From contig NC_063263.1 of NCBI RefSeq assembly GCF_019578655.1, forward strand, positions 10,291,001 through 10,355,000: a DNA stretch of 64,000 nucleotides, read 5' to 3'. The position numbers and the translations under genes were made by a program. The first letter of the stretch is position 1. Every line of letters starts with the position of its first letter. Below, piece after piece: positions 1 through 12,065 of the stretch. The notes under the pieces were generated by a model. That model did not search any database, was not told the origin of the DNA, and saw nothing but the letters and a program-made list of their open reading frames with translations. The DNA comes from Ricinus communis (Eukaryota; Streptophyta; Magnoliopsida; Malpighiales; Euphorbiaceae).

Positions 1-516
1 AATATATAAAAAATTAAACTTCACTCTTTACGTACAATTTTTTATACTTTTAATTTAATTTATATTTGTAACTTTAACCTTTTTTATAAAAAATAAAAAT
101 ATTTAAATTAAAACTAATAATACACAAAAATAAAAATAAAAATAAAATATAAAACATATTAAACTTAAATAAAATATTATACTCTTTATATTTAAATATT
201 TACTAAAAAAAGCACTCCCTAATAAATAGATCGAAGCATCGACCATTGAATAAGCAAATGTATTGGAATGCATAAAGCAGTAAATATACATCTAAGTTTA
301 AACGATGCAACATATAACAATAATAATAGATCCACATCAAAGTTTGACCAATGCAACATTCCGATTATAAAATACATCAGGGATAGAAAAACTTAACAAT
401 TAGGGACAGAAAATAACCCAAAAATGTCCCAGTGTAATACTACTGCCTGCATGAATCGCATATTACAAGATAATAAGTCAACCTATCAAGCTCTCATGAT
501 ATCAACCGTCTGTCGA
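1..516. other. UAP56 3' UTR and AT-rich flank
   Basis: The part nearest 516 is probably the 3' UTR of the minus-strand helicase gene. The rest is AT-rich intergenic sequence with no reading frame or RNA gene I recognise. Confidence 0.5.
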
Positions 517-3500
517 TCACGATGGCACTGCACATAAGATGAGAGAAGTGTCAGATTCATAACCATGACATGAGGTGAAATGAAGGAAAATTCGATCATC
601 TCGAGCAAATATTTATTACACCCGCTGCTTAAGCTGTAGCCGGTACAACTATTTGACCGGGTCACACAGATTATCAATTAAACTTAATATGCCACTGAAC
701 CATGGGACTTCCTCATCACGGGTAGGTTAATGATGCTCAGCCTCAAAATCAGTTGCTAAACAAACATCCATTGAAAACCCCAAAAAAAAAAAAAAAGAAG
801 CCGTCCCAATAGATTTAATATCCCATTACTCTCGGATCATTTAGAAAGGATAAAATATGAATTGAGGGGTGTGGGAGGACTCCAACGGAAATGATGTATC
901 CTTCATGTATGCAAGTCTGAAACTTATAAAATTAAAAGGGCTCCAGCTAAGTTGATTTTACTAAGTTGCTAACGAGTTTTACTGATGAACACATCCATAA
1001 GGATGCTGAACATTTTGTCTCTAGCCAAGTCTAACAACTATGATTTACATCAAGCGGTATACAATATGAGCAAAAAACAAATGCACAAGCAAAGAAATTG
1101 GATAGGATCTTACTATATGTGGAAGTATCAATCTGCTCAGGGAGCTCCTTAATATCCACCTCAAACCTGGCTTGAACCTGAAACCATTATGATGTAAATT
1201 AAGATAAAAGAAGAAAGAATAAAAATATGTAATTTATTGTACAAAAGAGAATTATTGGAGAATAAGGTACTTGATTCAGAACATCTGAGTCTGATGCAGA
1301 GGAGACGAATGTAATTGCAAGGCCCTTGGTCCCAAACCTACCAGCTCTTCCCACCTGACATTGTCAGAAGCTAAAACTTCAGTTTTAGAAGCAAATTTTC
1401 TCCAATCATCTAATAACAAAGTAAATGTATGCAGATGATACATACCCTGTGCAAATAGGTATCAGCAGAATCAGGCATGTCATAGTTGATAACAATGTTA
1501 ACACGTTCAATATCAATTCCTCTTCCAACCAAATCAGTCGCTACAAGAATTCTTTTGTGCCCCTCCTTAAAATTCTTATACTTTGTCAACCTAAAATCAT
1601 AGAAATCACGGAATATTAGACACTCGGTCAATCCATACTTCAGGAAAAAGATGTAATACAAGAATTCGACTTTCATGTAATTTATTTAGTATACAAAGCA
1701 TGTCCTTCAAAACAACATTCACATTTCCCATCTGATCTGGTTTAGATATGCTACACATCATATACAAAAGGTAATTGGATTTTAAAGTAATAGCTTCAGA
1801 AGCAATACAAATATAAAAGACCAACATAATATATAAATAAACTGAAAAGAAAGGACTGATAAACTTCAACGTACGGAAGTTTCCAGAAACAAGAATTTAG
1901 AGCAGAAGTACAGAAAATCGTAATGAAAACTTAGACCCTTATGCAGTTCATACTTTCTAAATCACTCCAGAACAGTCCTTAAATCCACTCCAGTTCCCCT
2001 CTGCTTCCCCAAAACACAGGTCATGTTGGCTGGCAACTCCCAGAGCTTCACATGGGTACAAGCACACACCTCTTCTACAAAGGGCAGCCAACAAAAATGG
2101 CTAAGGAATTTGCTCTAGGACAGCAGGTGGATAACCAAACCCAAAGCAGGTACTAAAACAGCATGATTGCTTCATACTGCTAGAACACATGTCAAGGAGA
2201 ATAAAAGACGGTACAATAACATTAAATTGGTCCTACATTAAAACAAACCCACCCAATTCAATCAGACAGCAGATGGCGACTCAAAAGTACAAAAAATGGT
2301 TTGCATGGTAAGTTAAGCTCAGGTTCTAATTGAGTATCATAACCAATATAAGATGTGGCATCAAACCCATTGGGAAATTCCAATACACTGCACTAGTCAT
2401 CAATAGATTGTCAACTGAGAATAAATACCGTTCTTCCTGAGACATTCCAGAGTGAATACATATAGAGGGGAAGTTACACTCCATCAATAACTTGTTCAGC
2501 TCAGCTGCTCTGCTCACACTTTTGACAAAGATGACAACTTGGTTGAAATCCAAGGCATCAAGCAGGTCATTCAACTTTCGATTTTTCTCCAGCTCGGTCA
2601 ATTTAATGTAGTGCTGCAAGAAAGGGAGGAAAAGGCAGCATTAGATGAGAAAACATTTGTTTGATAGCCAAGGCTCAACTTTAAGGTGTCATTATGCTAT
2701 AGATACCTGTACAAGACCATGAAGAGTCAACTTGGCCTCATCATCTACATAAATTTCCATAGGCTGAAAGGAGCACACCATAAGAAAAAAGAATTTAGGA
2801 AAGAAGTTGAGCTAGGATTATCCAAAGCTGATAGAATCAAGAAAAATACTTCCTATATTAGAAATACAGCATTAAAGGATAAAATAAAACTGCATAAAAT
2901 AAAAGAAAGCTAGTTAGTACTGTTACTTAATACAACTAACCTAACTAATATTTCACAAAACAAGTTGGCTGAATTAAAGTAGGGATTTTACCTATCACTT
3001 ACAAGAGTGGCATTCAAAACAAATAACACTTATTTAAACATACAAAGTGGGAAAAAAGGGTTCTTTCAGCTAAAAATCTAGAAAACTCATCTGTCCTCCC
3101 TACCATAGGAATGTATAATGCAGGAATACCACCTAAGCCATTCTGAATCATACACCTCAAGCAAATAGCAAAGATTAGAATATATCGAGTATATTATATT
3201 ACTAAGTGGTAAAAATCATTACAGCTTGCATAAATTTCTTGCAAACAGGACGAATTTCCTTGCTAAGTGTAGCTGAAAACATCATAACTTGCTTATCATA
3301 AGGAGTCATCTTGAAGATCTCCTGCACATCTCTCCTCATATCTATCAACAATACAAACAAGCATTTAACAATAGCAACAAATATATAAGGAGAACATACA
3401 AACAGAAAGAAAATTATTTGTTATTCCAGTGGATCAAAGGTCAACAACATACCAAGTGATTCAAGCATCTTGTCACACTCATCCAGGATAAAATGTCTCA

Positions 3501-5171
3501 CATTCTTCAATCCAAGATCTTTATCCCTGGCCAGAGCCAATATTCTTCCAGGAGTTCCAACAACAACATGAGGGCATTCATTTTTAAGTAAATCCTTGTG
3601 AATCTTGATATTGACACCGCCATAGAAGACAGAAACCTTTAAATCCGGCAAATATGTACTGAACCTCTCAAATTCATGGCATATCTAGAAGACAATAAAG
3701 CAATTAACTTCTTATCAGAAGGACAATACTCAATTCCAAAACCAAAAAATCCACCCCAACACTCACACAAAAGACGAGACCATAACACTTCAAGAAGCAT
3801 CACCTGATATGCTAATTCTCTTGTATGGCAAAGAACGAGCGCAGCAACTTGACCTGCAACAGGATCAATCTGCTGCAGAGTGGATAAAACAAATACGGCA
3901 GTCTTTCCCATCCCAGATTTTGCTTGGCATATGACATGCATTCCTAGAATTGCTTGAGGGATGCACTCGTGTTGCACTAATGAAGGAAACAAAATCGTAG
4001 TGGATGAATCCTGATTAAGTATAAAGACCTTCCAGATCCTTTTAAAGGAAAGGTTTACGAAAACCAGTATTCTTGCTGAAACTATGACTTTCAGCAAATA
4101 TAGTTAGTAGTAGTTACCTGCAAAATGTTAAAAAGAAAGTCAAAAGTAGTGTGAGAAAAAAATTGCCCAATGTGAATGCAGAATGAAAGATAGAAAACTT
4201 CTCGACTATTGTACAGTTCAGGAAACAGTTCCGATTCTCCTATTAAAGAAAATGACCGCTTCCTAATATGAGACATGGAGGAAGTAACATATTAAAATGG
4301 CTATTCCATTTAAACAACACATTGAAGTTTTCAAATCACACAAGCACAGGTCAAGGGAGAAGTGTGGGGCAGCAAATCTGACTTGAATAAGAAGTTAAAC
4401 GTGTAAATGGTGCAAAAGACTAGTAGAGGGCCTAATGGCCGAACTAAGAGCTGGAACAACTGCAATTAGAATTATATGCATTGAGATTGAAGAAATTGAA
4501 TATTTGGGGTGAAAGGAGTTCAATTTTGCTGAAACTCTGAAATTTTGAATTCCAAATGGTTGCAGGAATTCAGATTCACAAAAGCAAACAATCAAAAGGA
4601 ATATATCTAGATTCAGTCCAACTCATTTAATGTCAAAGACATCACTATTAAATAAATACATGACAAAAGAACTTGCCTTCTGAAGGATGCTCAAATCCAG
4701 AATCTATAATGGCTCGTAGAAGCTCTGGCTTCAGTAGGAAGTCTCTGAAACCTGAACTGTGTATCCCAACATATCCCCTGCATTATACAAAGTAAAGCCA
4801 CATGAATACAAGAGACTCTGAATAGTCACCCTATACGAAGAAGATCATCCACTAGCACAAGGAAGTACATTAAAACTACAAAATAATGATTAACAATACT
4901 GAATGCCAATTGCTAGCTCGAACACAGACACAGACCCCATTTCTCAAATACAAATTTACCGAATGGAATCCAAATACAGAAGCAAATAACTATCCAAAAC
5001 ATAAAAATTAAGAAAATTGTAAAAAATAGTATCAAAAGAACTTAAAGGAAGAACAAACTTTTTAGCAGTATCAGCCGCTTTAGCAGAGACAGAGTCAGGG
5101 GCTTTTTCCTCTTCTTCCTCGTAGTCGAGTAGCTCCTCCTCGTAAGCCTCGGTATCTTTAACTTCTTCCAT
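517..5171 (-). CDS. UAP56: UAP56-type DEAD-box ATP-dependent RNA helicase (complete, 11 coding exons)
   Basis: Nuclear RNA helicase of the spliceosome and TREX mRNA-export complex. Coding exons in transcript order are 5171-5059, 4777-4677, 3976-3804, 3684-3453, 3341-3223, 2763-2707, 2613-2429, 1590-1446, 1354-1271, 1177-1114 and 527-517, totalling 1284 nt = 427 aa, the usual length of plant UAP56. Visible motifs are the acidic N-terminus ([16 protein letters not shown]), Walker [14 protein letters not shown]-like HTRELAYQ, the family-diagnostic DECD (LDECDK), [19 protein letters not shown]-like GRGIDIERV and [10 protein letters not shown]. Intron 2 has a GC donor (AAG|GCAAGT), and only this choice restores the frame into exon 3 (VQHECIPQ). 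The last coding exon supplies just TG-CCA-TCG-TGA (Met-Pro-Ser-stop). The exon 5/6 join gives Gln-Ala-Pro where relatives have Gln-Asp-Pro. The upstream region and exons 1-2 are copied twice to the right. Confidence 0.95.
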
Positions 5172-5345
5172 TCTAATTTTACCTGTAGAGTAAAATTAAA
5201 ATCCAAATCTAGTTTTAGGGTTTTGATAATCACATAATCTGTATTGTTTTTAAGAGAAACTGAGTTTACCTTAAGAGCTTAAAGAAGACCTAGTGCCCAC
5301 AGAAAATTGAACTTAAGAACTAAAATGTAAACAAATTGGAGGAAA
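5172..5345 (-). promoter_or_regulatory. UAP56 5' leader with a 5' UTR intron
   Basis: On the minus strand a donor-like CTTAAG|GTAAAC (5270/5269) and an acceptor-like CTCTACAG|GTAAAATT (5183/5182) flank a short intron just upstream of the ATG at 5171. A 5' UTR intron of about 87 nt is therefore likely. The transcription start is not obvious; it probably lies upstream of about 5290. Splice sites are read directly; the UTR assignment is inference. This block is repeated in units 2 and 3. Confidence 0.55.
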
Positions 5346-6639
5346 AAAAAGAAAGGAAATATCACTAGGGTTTTGAGGTGACTGATATATGAGAGGATAA
5401 TACTATATCATATATGCGGAGGAATTAGGCAGTGAAGGATTGTGATAGAATAACGAAATTGTCCTTGTCTATTGATCTTTGATAGGAGAAAAGAGGGACA
5501 GTGGCGGGAATGTAAATATCTTTTGGATCTTTTGGATGCAAATTTCGTTTGAGATATTTTATTGTGGAAAAGTTTCAATCTTGCACCTAATATTTAGGCC
5601 AAATCTCATATTGGCACTATATGTGTGTTTTGGTTCTGTTATGCCCCTGTTTGGTCTAAAATATTCTAAATACACCCTTCTCTTAGTTGGAGCCATTAAC
5701 ACACTGTCAAAGAGAGAAAAAGGTAATTATTGTTGAAGATTATGAAATTCACTTTCATATAGGGAAAAGAATACTCATCAAATTTTAAATGTTTTTCAAA
5801 GTATATATTTGGTTACTGAGAAGTTTTAGACATCCGTAGCCAAAATGATTACGTGAAAGACCAAAGTTAATATACAGTATTGACCTTAAAAAAATTATGT
5901 TTACTATATATATGTTTTTAATAATAGAAAAGTAGTCAACCAGAAATCTATCATATTTTTTAGTCTTTGTTTCTATAAACAAAAATAAAGAGACTTTTTG
6001 TTTAAAATAAGAGTTTGCACTACATTAATAAATAAAAAATATGAGTCCAAAACTTAAAAAGTACCTTACTATGAGTTTACATTGATGCATCTGAATAAAA
6101 AATGTGAAGGATAATTGGTTCCACAACCCAATTTTGTGCATGAGTATATGAACATATTCCCCTCCCTAATCTATTTGATTGGCTTTAGAACTGCTATTAA
6201 GTTGTTTTTCAACATGGTTTTTAAACATTAGGAACACTTTTGAAAGTTCATTTCTTTGGCTTAAATGGAAAAAACAAGTGTAACGGGTAAAGAGTAAAGA
6301 CATCAATAAAAAAATTACAAAGTAGCAATGTCCTTGGTTTGGAACATGAGGAAAGGGTTCCCCATGTCCAAATATATGAACCTCAAATAGTAAGAACTTG
6401 AATACAAAAGAGATGGTAAAGAAAATCTAGTGAGCTTGCCTTGATAGCAAGAAGACAATAATTATTTTTATTCGTAGATTTCAAATCACAAGCTAAACCA
6501 AATTGAAAAATAATCTTATTAACAGATTGAAAAGTAGAATGTCTCATACGAGAATGCTAGTATTTGTCAATCCATGTAAAATATATAAAACCTGAGGAAA
6601 GTTTTGTCATGCGACTGTTTTTGCTTATAGGAGGAAGTC

Positions 6640-6668
6640 TTCTCTTCTTCTTCTTCTTCTTTTTTTTT
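6640..6668 (+). repeat. Short CTT/T tract, unit 1
   Basis: TCTTCTTC-type triplet repeat that is much longer in units 2 and 3. It encodes poly-Phe only in a spurious frame. Confidence 0.85.
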
Positions 6669-6705
6669 ATAAGAAAAATGATAAGTTCGTTTAATCAAAA
6701 CCTTG

Positions 6706-6881
6706 TTATAGACGCAAGATTTGATAAATCAGGAAGGGATTGGCAACCCAAGCAGAGGTCGGACTTCCTTGTAACAGGGACTTTGTTAACTGATGTGAAG
6801 GTTTGTTGCTGGATTTGCAGACAAACCTGACAATAGAAAAACTAAATGAAGTAAGTCTCTTGCTTACTTGGGTGATTTTAA
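6706..6881 (-). pseudogene. RNase H-like (RVT_3) relic, 3' part, unit 1
   Basis: The minus-strand translation reads like the C-terminal end of the plant RVT_3 RNase H domain common in non-LTR elements (CKSSNKPSHQL, LQGSPTSAWVANPF). The copia element separates it from its upstream half at 12066-12420. Frame breaks show it is a relic. Family assignment rests on motif memory, not on a search. Confidence 0.55.
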
Positions 6882-7220
6882 TGTTGAAGAAGCCCCAATA
6901 CTTGTTGAAGACACACCAAAACCACCAGACCATGACAACAATGTTCAACAGTCTTTGACTGTTGGATATGGCCTCAGAACTTCTGATCATCACAGGTCTA
7001 TTAGGGAAAAGGAGAAACACTCTCCCCTAAGGGAAAAAGGCTGCTTCTACCTTCCCCTAAGCTAGAATTGAACGTTGGAGTGCAACAAGCAGCAAGAAAT
7101 AACAATAAGACCGTTGCATTCAAAAACTAGTATATAACAGGATTCTCATTTCTCATGTAATTTCATAATACTAACAATTACTGTATATTCATCATTGATA
7201 ATAGAAGCTTAAATTCATCA
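6882..7220 (+). repeat. copia 5' LTR (339 bp)
   Basis: It starts TGTTGAAG and ends AAATTCATCA, immediately followed by TGGTATCAGAGC. By eye it differs from the 3' LTR at about 13 positions, mostly transitions, and lacks a 24-bp block present in the 3' LTR between two CAACAGT repeats. Confidence 0.93.
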
Positions 7221-7306
7221 TGGTATCAGAGCAGGAATGATCATGTCATCCCTTACCCAAACAATCAAAATCCCAACCAAAAACTCAGCCAACCAAAATT
7301 CTCATC

Positions 7307-10300
7307 ATGTCTCAAAACGATCTTACCAAACTCACCAACATCACATTAACAAGCAATCAAAATTATTTCCAATGGTCGAGAGCAGTATACATCGGCCTCA
7401 GTGGAAGAAAAAAATTAGGGTTCATCACAGGGACCCGAAAGAAGCCACAGCTAATCAACCCCAATCAACCAACAAAAGAAGAGATTGAGGCAATCGAAGA
7501 TTGGTAGACGACTGACCATATGGTCATGTCCCTTCTAACCAACACGATCGAGCCTCAGATTGCCAGGCTATGTATGTTGCTGGCATCATCACAGGCAATA
7601 TGGGAGAAATTAAAACAGTTGTATGGTCAAGAGCAAAATTATGCTCATATATTCAACTTAAAACAGGAATTGGCACAGATAAAGCTGAGAACTCGGTCCA
7701 GCGCGAGTTACGCGACCGAAGTAGTAACCAGGTGGGAGGAGCTACAGAGCTACCTCCCACCTACATCAGACCCAGAAGAAGCAATGAAGAGAACAAAACA
7801 GGATTTAGTATTCACTTACCTGGGCGGGCTCGATTCAAGTTACGAGGCCGTTAGGTCTCAAATTTTACTGTCCAGTAGACTCCCTGGACTTGACGCGGTC
7901 ATCTCTCTCGTTCAACAAGAAGAGACCAGGCGTGTTACCATGGGAGCAATGTCAAACCAACACACATCAGAAAATCGAACTTTTGCTTCTCAATCGCGAG
8001 AATCGGCTCGGGTGCGAAGGACGCCTAACAGCGTCGAGAGATGTGACCACTACAAAAAGCAGGGTCACTCCCACGAGCGTTGTTGGCACCTTCATCCGCA
8101 CCTTCGACCGACGCTTAATCGAGGGGAACGAAGCAGAAGTGGAGAAAGGAGAAATGGCGAGGAACGAAGAAGAGAAGGGGGGTATGGCGGCTTAGGAATG
8201 TTGAACGCGTCTAACCCTAAGGGTTACGATGCGTTCAGCGGGTCGGATGTAGCAAGCGGGTGCGGGTCGGCATCTTTTAATTCAACTCGACCCGACCCTG
8301 CTACTTACACTCGACCCGGCCCTAACGTCTCGGCCCAGCCCACCTACAATTTATGGGCCGGCCCAGATTCAAGCACTTCGGCCCAGCCCATCTGCAGCTC
8401 ATAGGTCAACCCGGAATCTCAGCCCAACCCACAAGCCCGACCCAAATTTGGCCTAACCCGACCCGACTTCGGCCCGACAGAAAATTGCCAAATTTCCCAA
8501 ATTCTCTCTCAGCTTCAATCCATTTTACAGCTCCAACAGTCCCGTGGGACAAGTTTAGTATCTCATAATTCCCAAAAATCTTCAAAATGGATTATTGACT
8601 CCGGAGCGACTGATCACATGACTTGGGACCAAACAAAATTATATAATTTTGTCCCTACGGATACCCAACATGTGATCGTTGCAAATGGAGATAGAGCCAA
8701 AATTTCTGGTTTTGGCTCTTCACAATTGTTTAATAATACTAATCTCATACATGACATTCTTTTATTACCTAATTTTACATCTAATTTGTTATCTGTGGGC
8801 ACTATAACTCGCACTTTAAATTATAATGTAATTTTCTCACCTTCCGCTGTAATATTTCAGGATCGCACCACAGAGAAGATGATTGGTGAGGGGTACTTTG
8901 AAAACGGCCTCTACTACCTCACCGATCATACCAATCGGTGCCTTGCAACCACTAAATCCTCCCACGACAGCACCTTGATGCATAGGCGATTTGGGCATCC
9001 GACCGATAAAATTTTAAATCAATTATTTTGTCTTAAAATCAACTCTGGTTGTTGTGACACCTGCAAATTTTCAAAGCATACCAGATTGCCATTTCCTGTA
9101 TCCTCCATTATTTCAACAAAGATGTTTGATTTAATTCACTCCGATGTTTAGGGACCTGTCCCTTGTACTTCATACAATCATTTTCGTTATTTTGTAACAT
9201 TTATTGATGATTTCTCCCGTCTCACATGGGTACACTTACTAAAAGGCAAAAATGAAATTTTTTCTTGTTTTCAGAATTTCTTTTATTTCATTCAAACTCA
9301 ATATAATGCCAAAATTAAAATTTTTCGGTCTGACAATGGCACCGAATATATTAATAAAACCTTCTCTGATTTCTTTTCCACAGAAGGCATTTTACATTAA
9401 ACTACCTGTATTTACACTCTTGAACAAAATGGCGTTTCTGAAAGAAAAAACCGTCATCTTCTTGAAGTTACAAGATCACTTCTTTTTCAAAACAATGTCC
9501 CCATATTTTTTGTCGGATGCCCTCCTCACCGCTGCCTACCTTATTAATCGATTACCTACTCCCACTCTTAAAAACCTCAGTCCTCTGGAAATTCTTAAAG
9601 GCCGAAAAGTAGAATTAGGCCACATTCGAGTTTTTGGCTGTATTACTTTTGTTCATGTTAAACGATCCCATAAACTTGACAAAAGTTCCGTTAAAACTAT
9701 TTTCCTAGGATACTCCTCTGAAAAAAAGGGGTACAAGTGCTATGATTCCTCCACACACAAGTCTTATATTTCCAAAGATGTATTTTTTGATGAAAGTTCA
9801 GCCTACTTCCCCACTCCTTCTCACCCCACGTCTCCCTTATTTCCCGATAATTTTTCCTTTTTTGACAGATCTGATCCATCTCTCTCAGCAGAAGTAGAGA
9901 TTCTGGAGGTCCCATCTATGGCTACTCCTTCAGGGGGAGATCGACCTATTCCCGCGGCAACTCCTTCAGGGGGAGAAAATGAACCATACGTGGAAGAAGC
10001 AATTGCCCTGCGGAGATCATCTCGACCATCTAGACCTCCTGCTAAGCTAAAGGACTATGTGTCCCACTCGGTATTGTATCCTATCCATCGCTTTATCAAT
10101 TATAAATCAGTCTTGAACTCTTATAAGGCATATCTCAACACTCTTTCCTCTCACACTGAGCCAACTTCTTTCTATGATGCTAACACCAACCCTAATTGGT
10201 GTAAAGTCATGAAAGAAGAACTCCAGGCCCTAGAGAAGAATGAAACCTGGAAGCTTGTCACCTTACTACCAAATAAAAGACCAGTTGGTTGTAAATGGGT

Positions 10301-11697
10301 GTACAAAATTAAATACAAGCATGATGGTTCAATTGAGAGGTATAAAGCTAGGCTGGTAGCAAAAGGCTTTACTCAGACCTATGGTGTAGATTACCAGGAT
10401 ACCTTTGCTCTAGTAGCAAAAATGAGCACTGTTCATATTTTACTATCTGTTGCTACTAACTCAGGATGGAGATTATTTCAGATGGATGTTAAGAACGTAT
10501 TTCTTCAAGGATCTCTGGAAGAAGAGGTGTACATGTCTCTCCCTCTAGTTCATAAATTTTCCTCTGACTCCTCCCTGGTATGTAAGTTACAAAAGGCAAT
10601 CTACGGATTGAAGCAATCTCCTAGAGCATGGTATGCCAAGCTAAGTCATTTTTTGTTAAAAATTGATTTCAGCAAATGTACCTCTGATTCATCCATGTTC
10701 ATTAAACACACTCACATATACACGATCATTATCTTGATTTATGTATATGACATTATTGTAACAGGGAACAGTAATGAAGAAATTGAGAAAATAAAGCAAA
10801 AACTAAAGAGGAATTTGACATTAAGGATCTTGATCAATTAACTTACTTTCTCGGAATAGAAATAGCAAAATCTCATAAAGGGCTATTTCTGTCTCAAAGA
10901 AAGTATGTTCTAGATCTCTTAAAAGAAACAGGAAAAATAGGAGCTAAGCCTATAGATACCCCTATGGAGACCAAAACTAGACTCAACTTAGAAGATGGTG
11001 ATCCTTTAGGTGACATAGGTCATTACTAGCGCCTGGTAGGAAAATTAATATATTTAACAATCACCAGACCTGACATTAGTTATGCTGTGAGTATGATTAG
11101 CCAATTTATGCATGCTTCCCGTACCCCTCATTTAGATGCGGTTGATAGGATCCTAAGATATCTCAAAGGTACTTCAGGACAAGGTATCTGGATGAAAAAT
11201 AACAATAATACTATCACTATTATTGGTTTCTCTGATGCAGATTGGGCAGGGAGCTGTGACAGGAAATCGACTTCAGGATTCTACACATTTATAGGGAGAA
11301 ACCTAGTAACGTGAAGAGCAAAAAGCAATCAGTAACCGCAAGGTCCAGTGCTGAAGCCGAGTATCGTGCTATGGCATCGACGGCTAGCGGACTCATTTGG
11401 ATAAAACAAGTATTGTCTGATATGGGGGTAGAACATAAAGGTCCAATGGAGATGTACTGTGACAATCAAGCAGCCAAACACATTGCATCGAACCCAGTCT
11501 TTCACGAAAGGACTAAACATATTGAAATTGACTGTCACTTCACAAGGGAGAAAGTTTAATCAGGAGAAATCACAACTCCATTCGTCCGAAGCCACGAACA
11601 ACTGGCAGACATCTTCACCAAGGCTCTAGACAAAACAAGTCATCGAAGGCTTCTCAACAAGATGGGTTCTATCAACTTATTTGAACCCACCTTGAGG
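7307..11697 (+). pseudogene. copia gag-pol polyprotein, inactivated
   Basis: Gag begins at about 7307 (MSQNDLTKL) in frame 2. The protease motif DSGATDH lies near 8596, integrase near 9000-9480 (FIDDFSR, RSDNGTEY, EQNGVSERKNRH), reverse transcriptase at about 10200-10850 (WVYKIKYKHDGS, FQMDVKNVFLQG) and RNase H up to 11560 (DADWAGSCDRKSTSG, ARSSAEAEYRAMA, CDNQAA). Stops interrupt it at 7505, 8402, 9149, 9398, 11027 and 11557. Apparent one-base losses occur near 9511, 10807 and 11313. The gag zinc knuckle has Tyr in place of its second Cys (codon 8051), and the catalytic YVDD of the polymerase reads YVYD (codon 10746). All parts are recognisable copia protein; none is functional. Confidence 0.93.
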
Positions 11698-11702
11698 GGG
11701 AG

Positions 11703-12065
11703 TGTTGAAAAAGCCCCAATACCTGTCGAAGACACACCAAAACCACCAGACCATGGCAACAATGTTCAACAGTCAAAGACTGTTAAGGACCAACAGTCTT
11801 TGACTGTTGGATATGGCCTTAAAACTTCTGATCATCACAGGCCTATTAGGGAAAAGGAGCAACACTCTCCCCTAAGGGAAAAAGGCTGCTTCTATCTTCC
11901 CCTAAGCTAGAATTGAACGTTGGAGTGCAACAAGCAGCAAGAAATAGCAATAAGACCGTTGCATTCAAAAACTAGTATATAACAGGATTCTCATTTCTCA
12001 TGTAATCTCATAATACTAAAAATTACTGTATATTCATCATTGATAATAGAAACTTAAATTCATCA
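11703..12065 (+). repeat. copia 3' LTR (363 bp)
   Basis: It starts TGTTGAAA right after a G-rich polypurine tract and ends TTCATCA before the target duplication. It contains an inverted pair, AACAGTCAAAGACTGTT then CAACAGTCTTTGACTGTTGG, of which the 5' LTR keeps only one side. Confidence 0.93.

Larger units (their letters stand above)
6882..12065 (+). mobile_element. Ty1/copia LTR retrotransposon (decayed, full-length)
   Basis: A complete element structure is visible: a 5' LTR beginning TGTTGAAG and ending TTCATCA, then a primer-binding site TGGTATCAGAGC directly after the LTR. Gag, protease, integrase, reverse transcriptase and RNase H follow in copia order, then a polypurine tract (TTGAGGGGGAG) and the 3' LTR. 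The flanking target duplication is TTTAA on the left and ATTAA on the right, and the empty site in units 2 and 3 reads ATTAA, so one copy has mutated. It inserted into the RNase H-like relic. Six premature stops and three frameshifts show it cannot encode its own proteins. Confidence 0.95.

Noticed and set aside
1410..4595. Separate short minus-strand frames and plus-strand frames across 1.4-4.6 kb
   Set aside because: The minus-strand ones are exons of UAP56 extended into introns; the plus-strand ones are shadows.
6564..6830. Poly-Phe frame next to a CTT tract (also 17546-17833 and 26739-27020)
   Set aside because: Microsatellite translation on the opposite strand to the RNase H relic.
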